A stretch of 64,000 nucleotides of DNA from Parahoeflea alexandrii (GCF_024105735.1 NZ_JAAAML010000001.1:124001-188000); one strand, 5' to 3'. Counted from the first letter of the stretch, positions 1-9,097 are shown. Translations and numbers: made by a program. The notes: a model not told the origin generated them from the letters alone.

Positions 1-4
1 TCCA

Positions 5-42
5 TGCAGTAACCCGGCCCCCCGGGGGCGGTTACGCCTGCA
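5..42. terminator. GC-rich hairpin at the window edge
   Basis: GTAACC (9-14) pairs with GGTTAC (30-35), with a C-rich/G-rich core between them and flanking TGCA on both sides (5-8, 39-42). There is no clear T-run. It could end transcription of a gene left of the window or simply be a stable stem-loop. Confidence 0.35.
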
Positions 43-52
43 GGAATACGAA

Positions 53-78
53 AGAGGCGCCATCACGGTGGCGCCTCT
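53..78 (-). terminator. Hairpin downstream of the glutamine amidotransferase gene
   Basis: This is a perfect 10-bp inverted repeat, AGAGGCGCCA (53-62) and TGGCGCCTCT (69-78), around a 6-base loop. On the minus strand it lies about 40 bases after the stop codon at 119 and is followed by a short T-rich stretch (TTTCGTATT). A Rho-independent terminator for the minus-strand gene is the likeliest role. Confidence 0.55.
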
Positions 79-118
79 CACCCGGTCGGAGGCAGTTCCG
101 TACTGACTGGAGCGAGTT

Positions 119-823
119 TTACCGCGCGAAGCTGGAGATCCAGTGGCGGTAGAGGTTTTCCCGCATAAGCGAGAGGCTCGCCTCGGCAGCGGAAAGATCG
201 TCGAAGATCCGGTTTGCGTCGTCGCCGATATGGGTGCGGAGCATCTCTTCACATTGTTCGATATCATACCAGTCGGCAAGAGTGCCGGTATCCAGCTCGG
301 CATGGAACTGGAAAGAGTGTGCCGTTCCGCCCCAGACCATGGCCTGAACATTGCAGTGGTCGGAAGATGCAGTGACCTCGGCACCCGGCGGCAAGCGGCT
401 CACCTCCGCACTGTGCCATTGAAAGCACCCGAATTCTTCGGACAGGCCTTCGAACATCGGCGGATTGCCGCATTTGCTCACATGCAGCAACCCGACCTCG
501 GATTTGGCCGCAGGAGCAACCTCGCCGCCGAGCACGTGCGCCAGCAGCTGATGGCCGAGGCAGATTCCGAAATAGGGCAGCTTGCGTTCGAGGACCGCCT
601 CGCGGATCAGGTCGATCTCGCGTGACAGCCACGGCAGTTCGCCAGCCTCCCAGACCTGCATCGGGCCGCCCAGAACCCAGAGCCCGTCGATGCCGTTCAG
701 CTCGGCGTCGCCGATCTCGTCGGGCGCCGTACAGGCAATCACCTGATGCCCGTCGCGGGAAAACAGCGGCCTGAACCCGCCGGCATGTTCTTTGCCGGAG
801 TGCTGAATGATGAGGATGCGCAT
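119..823 (-). CDS. Class I glutamine amidotransferase (GMP-synthase-like domain), 234 aa
   Basis: This is a stand-alone class I glutamine amidotransferase, which hydrolyses glutamine or a gamma-glutamyl amide. The nucleophile Cys lies in GICLGHQ, and the His-Glu pair in QFHAE completes the triad. The N-terminus MRILIIQHSG is the usual first beta strand, so I start there. An ATG four codons upstream at 835 is equally possible, and neither has a strong ribosome-binding site. It has no synthase domain, so the acceptor is unknown. It lies 74 bases after a choline-kinase-like gene on the same strand. A role with methylated amines is inferred from context only. Confidence 0.8.
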   Translation of the reverse strand: MRILIIQHSGKEHAGGFRPLFSRDGHQVIACTAPDEIGDAELNGIDGLWVLGGPMQVWEAGELPWLSREIDLIREAVLERKLPYFGICLGHQLLAHVLGGEVAPAAKSEVGLLHVSKCGNPPMFEGLSEEFGCFQWHSAEVSRLPPGAEVTASSDHCNVQAMVWGGTAHSFQFHAELDTGTLADWYDIEQCEEMLRTHIGDDANRIFDDLSAAEASLSLMRENLYRHWISSFAR

Positions 824-897
824 CGGCGTAACCATGTAAGAGTTCGACGTCAGCCCCGGCAAAGGGGCAATCGCTTTTGCAGTCTGTATTGCGGGCC

Positions 898-1809
898 TCA
901 AGCCGTTTGCAGGGTGCGGAGACTGTCGGCGAACGTGTCGCTTGCCATCAGTGTCCTGCAGCGGGCGAAGCGGCCATCCGCATAGGCACGAAAATCGTCG
1001 GCCGGATTGCCATTGGCCAGTTGTATCAAACCCCAGAGCGTCCACAAAAGATCGCACATCGCCTTGTAGATGATCATCCGCGCCCGGTCGGCGGCTTGCG
1101 GCTCACCGCAGGCATAGGCCTCGAGCAAGGCCTGATCCTGGGCGGCATCGAATTCTCCCTCCACGGAAAGATCGCCCAGATCCCACATCGGGTCGTTCAT
1201 CCCCGAATATTCCCAGTCGACGATGTAGATCTGCTCGCCGGTATCGAGGAAGTTCTCGCAAAGCGGATCGCAATGGCAGGCAACCAGCGGGACCGGGTTT
1301 CGCGCCAGGGCCGCGCGGACCGATTGGGCTTCGCTGACCACGTCATGGTAGCCGTCCGGCAGTGCCACATCCTTGGTCGAAAGGATGCCGAGATACTCGT
1401 CGATCATGGCAAAGAGCTCGAATGTGAAGGGAAACTTCGCGCCGGACGTGTGCAGCCGTCGAAAGGCTTGGCCGGCGCGGCGGACGGTGCCGATGTCCGC
1501 ACGGAAACCGGCAGGGGTCATGGTTGCGGCGCCATCGATGAACCGGGTCGCCATGACCCCGGTCTCAGGATCGGCAAAAATGACCTCGGGGCTGACGCCT
1601 GCATCCGCCGCAGCCCGGGCGGAAACCGCCTCGTGCGCCCGGTTGATGTATTCCTCGGTTCCGGCACCGGGCAATCGCACACAAGTGTCGCCGACCCGGA
1701 ACACCAGGTTGGTCAGACCGCCCAGCCGTTCGACCGGGCCGGTGTAGTTCACGAGCGACGGGATTGCGGAGAGGCTGGCGCGCAGCCGGGTCTCGGTTTT
1801 ATCTGGCAT
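898..1809 (-). CDS. Choline/ethanolamine kinase-like phosphotransferase (APH fold), 303 aa
   Basis: This is a small-molecule kinase of the choline kinase / aminoglycoside phosphotransferase fold. The catalytic loop reads CHCDPLCENF and the metal-binding loop IVDWEYSG, which is typical of choline kinases. The N-terminal lobe has LGGLTNLVFRVG as the ATP-binding hairpin. The start has a good Shine-Dalgarno sequence, AAGGAGG, about 9 bases upstream. It is the first of two such kinases here, the other being at 4998-5894. It is divergent from the methyltransferase gene at 1912. The substrate could be choline, a methylated amino alcohol or another hydroxylated amine. Confidence 0.8.
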   Translation of the reverse strand: MPDKTETRLRASLSAIPSLVNYTGPVERLGGLTNLVFRVGDTCVRLPGAGTEEYINRAHEAVSARAAADAGVSPEVIFADPETGVMATRFIDGAATMTPAGFRADIGTVRRAGQAFRRLHTSGAKFPFTFELFAMIDEYLGILSTKDVALPDGYHDVVSEAQSVRAALARNPVPLVACHCDPLCENFLDTGEQIYIVDWEYSGMNDPMWDLGDLSVEGEFDAAQDQALLEAYACGEPQAADRARMIIYKAMCDLLWTLWGLIQLANGNPADDFRAYADGRFARCRTLMASDTFADSLRTLQTA

Positions 1810-1911
1810 GGCGGTGCGCCTCCTTTTCCTCGTTCAGCTCTTGTGACACAGTTCCACAAAGTTATTGAAATGGCTATGGTAACCGGTAACGGAATGACAG
1901 TGGAGCGTGAC

Positions 1912-2544
1912 ATGACGACGGATGACAAGACTGCCCGCCTCGGCGCTGTGTACCAGGCTGACAGCACGGAAGATGTCGCGCGGGTCTATGATGCCTGGGC
2001 GGAGAACTACGACAGCGACATGTCTCTCGCCGGTTACCGCCATCCTGCCATTTCGCTCGCGCTGCTGGCTCGGTTTGTCTCGAAGGGCGCCGGGCCGCTG
2101 CTTGATGCGGGTGCCGGGACCGGGCTGATCGGGGAATGGCTGGCGATAACGGGTTACACGCACGTCGAGGGGCTCGATCTCTCCAGGGGCATGCTTGCGG
2201 TGGCCGAACGCAAGGGTGTTTACAAGGCGCTGCACCAGGCCGCGCTCGGCACGAGGCTGCCATTTGCCGACAACCATTTTGCCGCGATCATCTCCGCCGG
2301 GGTTTTCACATCGGGCCATGTTGGTGTTGAAGGCCTCGACGACCTGCTGCGGATCTGCAAGTCCGGCGGCGTGATCGTGCTGACCATCAAGGACGTCTTG
2401 TGGCAGGCAAGCTTCCGTCAGCGTCTCGCCGGGCTTGAAGCGAATGGCATATGCACTCTGATCGATGACACCGGCCCCTATGTTTCGATGCCCGGCGAGG
2501 CGGGCACCACGCCAAGCCGCTGCATTGCGCTGAAAGTCGCCTGA
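1912..2544 (+). CDS. Class I SAM-dependent methyltransferase, 210 aa
   Basis: The Rossmann methyltransferase motif I is LLDAGAGTGLIGEWL, followed by the acidic loop VEGLDLSRGML and the motif II/III region LPFADNHFAAIISAGVF. The N-terminal sequence AENYDSDM is the helix often seen before motif I in small-molecule methyltransferases. I chose the ATG at 1912 because GGAG lies 6 bases upstream. In-frame ATGs at 1870 and 1894 are alternatives. It is the only plus-strand gene in the first 10 kb, and its stop lies within a hairpin shared with the convergent dehydrogenase. The substrate is unknown. Methylation of a small amine would fit the neighbourhood, but that is a guess. Confidence 0.8.
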   Translation: MTTDDKTARLGAVYQADSTEDVARVYDAWAENYDSDMSLAGYRHPAISLALLARFVSKGAGPLLDAGAGTGLIGEWLAITGYTHVEGLDLSRGMLAVAERKGVYKALHQAALGTRLPFADNHFAAIISAGVFTSGHVGVEGLDDLLRICKSGGVIVLTIKDVLWQASFRQRLAGLEANGICTLIDDTGPYVSMPGEAGTTPSRCIALKVA

Positions 2545-2565
2545 TCCGGATTTGCCGGTTCAGGC
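2539..2565. terminator. Bidirectional hairpin spanning two convergent stop codons
   Basis: GCCTGA (2539-2544) pairs with TCAGGC (2560-2565). Inside it, CCGG pairs with CCGG, with one T-T mismatch and a 5-base loop. The outer arms contain the stop codons of both convergent genes. A short T-tract follows on the plus strand. Confidence 0.5.
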
Positions 2566-5001
2566 TTTCACCCTGGCGTTGGCCGGATCGATGAAAGGTT
2601 TCAGGCCGATCCGCGCAGAAAAACGCTCCATCGCGATGACCAGTTCGTAATCTCCGTGTTCAAGAAAGTCGTTGGAGACCCCATCTTCGTTCCGAACGTA
2701 GCCGTAACCGACGCTCTTGCCGATGGTGTAGCCATAGCCGCCTGAGGTCAGGTAGCCGACGGGTTGGCCATTGCGCAAAATGGTTTCGCGTCCGACCAGG
2801 ACGGCATCCGGATCATCGATGACGAACCCGGCGAAGCTTTTTTTCAGTGGCTGGCCGGTGATTGTCGCCAGAGCCTGCTGGCCGACAAAACCTGTGTTTG
2901 AGTTGCGCCGTACCGCCCAGCCGAGGCCGGCCTCGTGGGGCGTGTCGTTGGGGGTGATGTCCGAGCCCCAGGCGCGGTAGCCTTTTTCCAGGCGCAACGA
3001 TTCAAGAGCCCGGTAGCCGACGGGACGGATGTCCCACGGCTTGCCCGTCTGCATCAGCGCGTCGAAGATCTCGCCGGTGGCGCCGATCGGCATGTGCAGT
3101 TCCCAGCCGAGCTCGCCGACATAGGTTACCCGCAAGGCGCGGACGGTGTGGCCGGCAATGTCGATTTCACGGACATGGCCAAAGGGGAATGCAGCGTTGG
3201 AGACATCCGCCGACGTGATCTTTTCCAGAACATCACGGGCATGGGGGCCCATCAGCGACAGCGTGCCATGGGCTTCGGTGATGTCCTCGATCCGGACATC
3301 GGCGCCTTCTGCTATGTGCTCCCGGATCCAGGCCAGATCGTGGGTGCGGAACCCGGTGCCGGTGACGATGTAGAACCGGTCATCTGCGAGGCGCGCCACG
3401 GTCAGATCCGCCTCGATACCGCCCCTGGTGTTGAGCAGCTGGGTGTAGGTCAGGCGTCCGACCGGCTTGGTCACATCATTGGCGCAGATATGGCTCAGCG
3501 CCGCGAGCGCATCAGGGCCGCTGACCTCATACTTGGCAAAGGAAGACTGATCGAAGATGCCAACCTTCTCGCGGACATGACGGTGTTCATCGCCGACCGC
3601 GTCGAACCAGTTCTGGCGACCCATGGTGGGGATGTCCTGCGGCTCCATGCCCTCGGGCGCGAACCAGTTGGGGCGTTCCCAGCCAAGCTTGGACCCGAAC
3701 ACGGCGCGATGGGCCTTGAGCCGGTCATAGAGCGGGGAGACGATGCGCGGCCGCCCGCTCTCGTATTCGACATGGGGAAAGCCGATGGCGTAATGCTTGC
3801 CGTAGGCTTCGAGCGTGCGGTCGTTGACCCATTGCCGGTCCCGGTGCATGTCGGCAAAGCGGCGGATATCAACGACCCAGAGATCAAGCGGCGCCTCGCC
3901 GTCGATCACCCATTGCGCCAGCACCCAGCCGGCGCCGCCGCCCGAGGCAATGCCGAAGGCGTTGAAGCCGGCGCCGACGAACATGTTGATGCATTCGGGC
4001 GCCGGGCCGAGGATGAAGTTGCCATCCGGGGTGAAGCTTTCCGGTCCGTTGATCATCTGCTTGACGCCGACATGTTCAAGCGCGGGAACACGTGCAATCG
4101 CCTGTATCATGTGCTGCTCGAAATGGTCGTAATCATCGTCGAACAACTGGAACTCGAAATCGTCGGGGATATCGCCGGTGGTCCAGCCCTGCGGGTTGGG
4201 TTCGTAGCCACCGAAGGACAGGCCGCCGACCTCTTCCTTGAAATAGGTGCGGCGGTCGGGATCGCGGATGGTCGGCGCATCGGCTGACAGGCCGTCGATC
4301 TTCTCGGTGATAACATATTGGTGCTTGACCGGCTGGAGCGGCACATTGATTCCGGCCATGGCGCCGATCTGGCGCGCCCACTGGCCGGCGCAATTGACCA
4401 CCTTTTCGCAGGCGATGTCGCCCCTGTCGGTCTTCACGGCAAGAATGCGGCCGTCCTTCATGTCGAAACCGGTGACGCGCACGTGTTCGAAGATCTTCGC
4501 GCCATGCATGCGCGCACCCTTGGCCAGCGACTGGGTGATGTCGGAAGGACTGGCCTGGCCATCGGTGGGAAGCCAGCTGGCGCCGACAAGATCATCGACC
4601 TGCATCAGCGGGAACATTGCCCTTGCTTCCTCAGGCGAGAGCAGATGCATGTCCATGCCGAAGCTCTGCGCGGTGGTGGCCAGCCGCCGGTATTCGGTCC
4701 AGCGGTCCTGGTTGGTGGCGAGCCGAAGGCAGCCTGACATTTTCCAGCCGGTTTCAAGGCCGGTTTCCTGGTCGAGCCGTTTGTACAGATCGACGGAATA
4801 TTTGAGCACCTTGGTGATCGATGCCGACGAGCGCAGTTGTCCGACGAGGCCTGCAGCATGCCAGGTCGAACCGGAGGTCAGCTGGCCCTGCTCCAGAAGA
4901 ATGACATCGGCCTTGTGGTCACGGGCAAGATGGTAAGCCGTCGAACAACCGATGATGCCGCCGCCGATAACGACGATTTGGGCCCGGTCAGGGAGTGTCA
5001 T
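2560..5001 (-). CDS. FAD-dependent sarcosine/dimethylglycine dehydrogenase-type oxidoreductase with C-terminal GcvT domain, 813 aa
   Basis: This two-part enzyme oxidatively demethylates N-methyl glycines, probably passing the methyl group to tetrahydrofolate. The N-terminal half is a DAO-type FAD domain (IVVIGGGIIGCSTAYHLA). It has STWHAAGL, the region where DMGDH and sarcosine dehydrogenases attach FAD covalently to His. The C-terminal half is an aminomethyltransferase (GcvT) fold with YVGELGWELH. The length of about 810 residues fits the family. Dimethylglycine and sarcosine cannot be separated by eye. The start overlaps the stop of the upstream kinase by 4 bases (ATGA), so the two are co-translated. 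Sarcosine from the creatinase at 11158-12390 would be a natural substrate. Confidence 0.85.
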   Translation of the reverse strand: MTLPDRAQIVVIGGGIIGCSTAYHLARDHKADVILLEQGQLTSGSTWHAAGLVGQLRSSASITKVLKYSVDLYKRLDQETGLETGWKMSGCLRLATNQDRWTEYRRLATTAQSFGMDMHLLSPEEARAMFPLMQVDDLVGASWLPTDGQASPSDITQSLAKGARMHGAKIFEHVRVTGFDMKDGRILAVKTDRGDIACEKVVNCAGQWARQIGAMAGINVPLQPVKHQYVITEKIDGLSADAPTIRDPDRRTYFKEEVGGLSFGGYEPNPQGWTTGDIPDDFEFQLFDDDYDHFEQHMIQAIARVPALEHVGVKQMINGPESFTPDGNFILGPAPECINMFVGAGFNAFGIASGGGAGWVLAQWVIDGEAPLDLWVVDIRRFADMHRDRQWVNDRTLEAYGKHYAIGFPHVEYESGRPRIVSPLYDRLKAHRAVFGSKLGWERPNWFAPEGMEPQDIPTMGRQNWFDAVGDEHRHVREKVGIFDQSSFAKYEVSGPDALAALSHICANDVTKPVGRLTYTQLLNTRGGIEADLTVARLADDRFYIVTGTGFRTHDLAWIREHIAEGADVRIEDITEAHGTLSLMGPHARDVLEKITSADVSNAAFPFGHVREIDIAGHTVRALRVTYVGELGWELHMPIGATGEIFDALMQTGKPWDIRPVGYRALESLRLEKGYRAWGSDITPNDTPHEAGLGWAVRRNSNTGFVGQQALATITGQPLKKSFAGFVIDDPDAVLVGRETILRNGQPVGYLTSGGYGYTIGKSVGYGYVRNEDGVSNDFLEHGDYELVIAMERFSARIGLKPFIDPANARVKA

Positions 5002-5894
5002 GATGATGTCTTTCCATAGGTCGAATGGTACTGGTCGAGAGCCGCATCCAGACGGGCGAGGTTCTCTGCGGTATAGGTTTCGTAGTCGGCACCGGGGGCG
5101 TCGAGGTAGAGTTCCGAGACCAGGCTCCACATGGTTTCGCGCAGCAGCGAGGCGCATTGCATGGCGTTCAGCGAACGGGTAACGGCAGCATCGGGCGGAA
5201 ACCCCAGCGCCACCTCGAGCAGGGAATGAGCCTCGTCTTCGCCCATTTCGGCGTTTGATGCAGCCCCGGCGATGTCGAACATGGCGGTTGAAAACCCGGC
5301 ATATTCGAAATCGATCAACCAGAGCCTGTGCCCGTCATCAAGAAAATTGGCGGGCAGCAGATCATTGTGTCCGAAGACAATCGGCAGGGGGCATTGGGCG
5401 GCTTCCAGCTGATCTGAAAGTTCAAGCCAGCCGGTCAGCCGGTCAGCCATTCGCGAACCGCCGCTGGCGAGCGTTCGGGCATAGTCGCGAATGACATGGA
5501 ACACCCAGAACATGAAGCCCGGGCCCTCGACATGACGCGGCATGGATGAATGGAAATCGCGGATGAGGCGGCCGACGCGCTCAGCGTTGGCACGCACATC
5601 GGCGGCATCGAAAGTGCGGGCATCCAGGAAGGCCGAGACCATGAGACCGGGCTCGGCGTATTCCACGCGGGGAGCAAAACCTGCCTCATGTGCTGCACGT
5701 GCGGTCATGACTTCCCGGCGGCGATCGACGTGATGGAACGGGTAATCCTGGCCCAGGCGGACGACATGGCGTCCGGCGGCATCCCTGACCAGCCAGCTTT
5801 CATTGCTCAATCCACCCGTCAGCGGCTCGATTTCGATGGAGCCGGAAAAACAAGGCAGGGCGCGGATGCGGTCGGTAGAGGCGTTGTCGGTCAT
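4998..5894 (-). CDS. Choline kinase-family phosphotransferase, 298 aa
   Basis: This is the second choline-kinase-like protein. The catalytic loop is GHNDLLPANF and the metal-binding loop LIDFEYAG, both close to the choline/ethanolamine kinase consensus. The N-terminal nucleotide hairpin is LTGGLSNESWLV. It lies between the fused betaine permease gene (3 bases upstream) and the FAD/GcvT dehydrogenase (4-base overlap). It therefore belongs to a contiguous operon: binding protein, ATPase, permease, kinase, dehydrogenase. Its differences from the first kinase suggest a separate substrate, not a recent duplication. Confidence 0.85.
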   Translation of the reverse strand: MTDNASTDRIRALPCFSGSIEIEPLTGGLSNESWLVRDAAGRHVVRLGQDYPFHHVDRRREVMTARAAHEAGFAPRVEYAEPGLMVSAFLDARTFDAADVRANAERVGRLIRDFHSSMPRHVEGPGFMFWVFHVIRDYARTLASGGSRMADRLTGWLELSDQLEAAQCPLPIVFGHNDLLPANFLDDGHRLWLIDFEYAGFSTAMFDIAGAASNAEMGEDEAHSLLEVALGFPPDAAVTRSLNAMQCASLLRETMWSLVSELYLDAPGADYETYTAENLARLDAALDQYHSTYGKTSS

Positions 5895-5897
5895 GGG

Positions 5898-7922
5898 TTA
5901 CTCCAGGCCCAGGCGGCGTCTGGCATGGATGGCGCCGGCCGAGATCAGGCGGTCTGCGATAATGGCAATGGCGGCAATCGAAAGGCCTGCGACGAGGCCG
6001 CGGCCGGTGTCGGCCTTGGTCAGAGCGATATAGACTTCCTGGCCAAGATCGCGGGTTCCGACCAGGGCGGTGATGACCAGCATCGACAGGGCAAACATGA
6101 TGGTCTGGTTGAGGCCGAGCAGGATTTCGGGCAGCGCCAGCTTGAGCCGGATGCGGGTGAGGATCTGCCATTCGGTGCAGCCCATGGCGCGGCCGGCCTC
6201 GATCAGTTTGGGATCGACCTTGCGGATGCCGAGCGCGGTGTAGCGGATGGCCGGCGCAATGGCGAAAGCCACGACCGCGATCATTGCGGTGAAATCGCCG
6301 ACGCGGAACAGCATCACCGCCGGCATCAGATAGACGAAGCTCGGCAAGGTCTGCAGCGTGTCGATGGCAACCTGTACCCAGCTCCAGACCCGGTCACGGG
6401 TGGCCGAATAGATGCCGATGGGCAACCCGATCAGTGCTGCGAGCACAGCGGAAATGCCGCAAAGGTAGACAGTGATCATGGCCTTTTCCCATTGCCCGGT
6501 CACGGCGATGAACAGGGGAAGGCAGGTGGTGAGCAGTGCCAGGCGCCAGCCACCGAGCCGGAAACCTGCAAAGCCCAGCAGCGCAGTTACGCCGAGCCAG
6601 GGCAGACCGCCCAGGAAACGTTTGAACGGAATCAGCACGTTGAGCAGCATCGCGTTCTTGATGGCTTCCAGAGTGTCAAAGAAGTTGATGTTGATCCAGG
6701 TGACGACTTCCGACCAGAAGGTGCCGGTCGACAGCTGCAAGGCCTCGGGATAGGTGCGTATGGCAGGGATCATGTAGCCCAGCGCCGATGTGAAGAGCAC
6801 CAGCGCCACACCGGCCATCAGATAGGGGTGCCGGGCTGCAAATCCCGAGGCATTGTTTTCCGGCGACGGGGCAGAGAGCTTTTCGGCGGCTGCCTGGCTG
6901 AGGCGATCCATGGCGATGGCAAGGGCGACGATGGCGAAGCCGGCCTCGAGACCGGCGCCAAAATCGAGCCGGCGCAAGGCGGCGAGAACGTCAAAACCCA
7001 GACCGCCGGCACCGATCATCGATGCGATGATGACCATGTTGAGCGACAACATGATGACCTGGTTCATGCCGACCATCAGGCTTTCGCGTGCTGCGGGCAC
7101 CATGACCCGCCAGGTCATCTGGCGTTCGGTGCAGCCGACCATGTGGCCCAGATCTATGATTTCGCCCGGGACCGCGCGCAAGGACAGAATGGCAATGCGG
7201 ATCATCGGCGGGGTCGCGAAGATCAGAGTGGCAATGACGGCCGCCGTCGGGCCAAACCCGAACAGGAACAGCACCGGCACCAGATAGGCAAACACCGGGA
7301 TTGTCTGCATCAGGTCCAGGAGCGGCATGATCATCCGCTCAAGCCAGCGCCAACGCCAGGCGGCGATACCGAACAGCAGCCCGAAAAGGACGCCAAGCGG
7401 GGCCGCGACGAGGATCGAGGCGAGGGTGATCATCGCGCTGGTCCACTGGCCGAACACGGCGAGGAACAGGAAGCAGGCACCGGACAGCAGGGCCAGCGGC
7501 CTGCCGCCGAGCCAGTGTCCGAGCAGCATGACAAGGCCAATGACGGCAATCCAGGACAAGGGCGGTACGATCTGGATGGCCGAAGAGCCGCTGCCTTCGA
7601 GGAAGCCGGTGGAGAGCAGGCTGGCCGCCACAGTGTAGGGCACATCCAGAACAGCGGAAATGAAGCGGGTCAGATCGGTGAAACTGAACAGACCGAAACT
7701 CGCCTCGTCGATCAGCCATTTCATCGCCGCGCTGATCCACTTGGCAAGCTTGATGACATGTTCCTTCGGATATTCGAACGCGGCCGGCAGATAGGACCCG
7801 GCGAACAGCCAGAAGATGACGAAGGCGCCCAGGACTGTGAGCCATGCAAGCGGCAGCCGACTGGCCATCGGCTGACCCTGCCTCGCATCCGTTCCCGTCA
7901 TGGATGGGTTCGAGCTGGTCAT
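5898..7922 (-). CDS. Fused tandem permease of a glycine betaine/proline-type ABC transporter, 674 aa
   Basis: Two ProW/OpuAB-type permease domains are joined in one chain. Each half has its own EAA loop: GHMVGCTERQMTWRVMVPAA in the first and GRAMGCTEWQILTRIRLKLA in the second. Each is followed by the same hydrophobic pattern (MNQVIMLSLNMVIIASMIGA, LNQTIMFALSMLVITALVGT). The usual ProW has one such domain and about 350 residues and works as a homodimer. Here the dimer is encoded as one polypeptide. The gene lies between the ATPase (2-base gap) and the choline kinase (3-base gap). The substrate class is quaternary or methylated amines. Confidence 0.9.
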   Translation of the reverse strand: MTSSNPSMTGTDARQGQPMASRLPLAWLTVLGAFVIFWLFAGSYLPAAFEYPKEHVIKLAKWISAAMKWLIDEASFGLFSFTDLTRFISAVLDVPYTVAASLLSTGFLEGSGSSAIQIVPPLSWIAVIGLVMLLGHWLGGRPLALLSGACFLFLAVFGQWTSAMITLASILVAAPLGVLFGLLFGIAAWRWRWLERMIMPLLDLMQTIPVFAYLVPVLFLFGFGPTAAVIATLIFATPPMIRIAILSLRAVPGEIIDLGHMVGCTERQMTWRVMVPAARESLMVGMNQVIMLSLNMVIIASMIGAGGLGFDVLAALRRLDFGAGLEAGFAIVALAIAMDRLSQAAAEKLSAPSPENNASGFAARHPYLMAGVALVLFTSALGYMIPAIRTYPEALQLSTGTFWSEVVTWININFFDTLEAIKNAMLLNVLIPFKRFLGGLPWLGVTALLGFAGFRLGGWRLALLTTCLPLFIAVTGQWEKAMITVYLCGISAVLAALIGLPIGIYSATRDRVWSWVQVAIDTLQTLPSFVYLMPAVMLFRVGDFTAMIAVVAFAIAPAIRYTALGIRKVDPKLIEAGRAMGCTEWQILTRIRLKLALPEILLGLNQTIMFALSMLVITALVGTRDLGQEVYIALTKADTGRGLVAGLSIAAIAIIADRLISAGAIHARRRLGLE

Positions 7923-7924
7923 GT

Positions 7925-8947
7925 TCAGCCCTGCAACATCAGCGAGACAACCGCGTCGCGGTCGAGCCGGCCCACGAGTTTGCCGGTGTCATCGGTCACG
8001 CCGAGATAGCTGACGCCATCGAGAAACAGCGGGGCAGCATCTGCGATGTTGGACCGGTCGGACACTGTCGGGCCTTCCGCGTCGCCGGGCTTTGCCGCGA
8101 CCATCAGGCTGCGGGCGCGGATGACCTTGGCGCGGGCCACGCTCCGGGTGAATTCGGCGACATAGGATGTGGCGGGAGTGAGAACGATATCCTCGGGTGT
8201 ACCAGCCTGGACGATTTCGCCGTCCTTCATGATGGCGATCCTGTCGGCCAGCCGAATGGCTTCGTCGAAATCATGAGTGATGAAGACGATGGTCTTGTGC
8301 AGCACGGTCTGCAGGCGCATGAACTCGTCCTGCATCTCGCGGCGGATCAGCGGATCGAGCGCCGAGAAGGGCTCGTCGAGAAACCAGATCTCGGGTTCGA
8401 CGGCGAGCGAGCGGGCGATGCCGACGCGCTGTTGCTGGCCGCCGGAGAGCTGCCGCGGAAAGGCGCTTTCCTTTCCGGCGAGGCCGACGAGCTCGATCAT
8501 CTCGCGGGCACGGGCCTCGCGTGCGGCGCGGCTCATTCCCTGGATATCGAGCGGAAAGGCCACATTGTCGAGCACGGTCAGATGCGGCAGAAGCGCGAAG
8601 TGCTGGAACACCATGCCCATCTGGTGGCGACGGATTTCGATCATCCGGGCCTGCGAGACCTTCAAGAGGTTCTCGCCCTTGAACAGCACATCGCCGCCGG
8701 TGGGCTCGATCAGCCTGGACATCAGCCTGACGAGCGTGGATTTGCCGGATCCCGAAAGCCCCATGATGACGAAGATCTCACCCTCGCGGACGTCGAGATC
8801 AACCCGGCGTACCGCCCCGACAAGGCCGGCTCTGGTGATTGCATCCGTTTCGGGTTGGCCGTCATGGGCTGCGAGAAAGCCGCTAGCGTCGGCGCCGAAC
8901 AGTTTCCAGACATTGCGGCAGACAAGCTTGGCTTCGGGAGTGGTCAT
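7925..8947 (-). CDS. Glycine betaine/proline-type ABC transporter ATP-binding protein (ProV family), 340 aa
   Basis: This is the ATPase of the betaine-type importer. Walker A is GLSGSGKST, followed by the ProV-typical LVRLMSRLIEPTGG. The signature is LSGGQQQRVGIARSL, Walker B is IWFLDEPFSALDP, and the switch His lies in FITHDFDEA. The N-terminus reads AKLVCRNVWKLFGADA, a usual ProV start. The C-terminal 70 residues are a CBS-like remnant, shorter than in E. coli ProV (about 400 aa), so ionic-strength sensing may be reduced. It lies 2 bases before the permease gene. The intergenic space on its upstream side carries a stable hairpin. Confidence 0.9.
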   Translation of the reverse strand: MTTPEAKLVCRNVWKLFGADASGFLAAHDGQPETDAITRAGLVGAVRRVDLDVREGEIFVIMGLSGSGKSTLVRLMSRLIEPTGGDVLFKGENLLKVSQARMIEIRRHQMGMVFQHFALLPHLTVLDNVAFPLDIQGMSRAAREARAREMIELVGLAGKESAFPRQLSGGQQQRVGIARSLAVEPEIWFLDEPFSALDPLIRREMQDEFMRLQTVLHKTIVFITHDFDEAIRLADRIAIMKDGEIVQAGTPEDIVLTPATSYVAEFTRSVARAKVIRARSLMVAAKPGDAEGPTVSDRSNIADAAPLFLDGVSYLGVTDDTGKLVGRLDRDAVVSLMLQG

Positions 8948-9029
8948 GGATTACCCGGTGGGGAATACTGTTGTCTTGGTGCCGGATCCGGCCTGGGACA
9001 GAACCGGGAGGATCCGTTGCGGGGTGACC

Positions 9030-9057
9030 GGCAGCCGGTCCCAAAGACCCGGCTGCC
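9030..9057 (-). promoter_or_regulatory. Intercistronic hairpin after the betaine binding-protein gene
   Basis: GGCAGCCGG (9030-9038) and CCGGCTGCC (9049-9057) form a perfect 9-bp stem with a 10-base loop. There is no T-run. It sits between the solute-binding-protein gene and the ATPase gene. Attenuation or 3'-end protection of the binding-protein message is inferred. Confidence 0.55.
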
Positions 9058-9097
9058 AATGCGATGCGGGTTCGGAAACAGCCCGCTCAGAGAAAGA

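Noticed and set aside
2935-4287. A 450-codon plus-strand frame over the FAD/GcvT dehydrogenase
   Set aside because: It is antisense to a well-supported enzyme gene, with no family similarity.
5550-8009. An open reading frame of 819 codons on the plus strand
   Set aside because: It is antisense to the kinase and fused permease genes, is rich in Gln, Asp, His and Gly as expected for a shadow frame, and matches no family.
8048-8060. Shortened CBS region in the ProV-type ATPase as a truncation
   Set aside because: The ATPase core is complete and the stop is followed at once by the permease gene. Shorter C-termini are common in this family.
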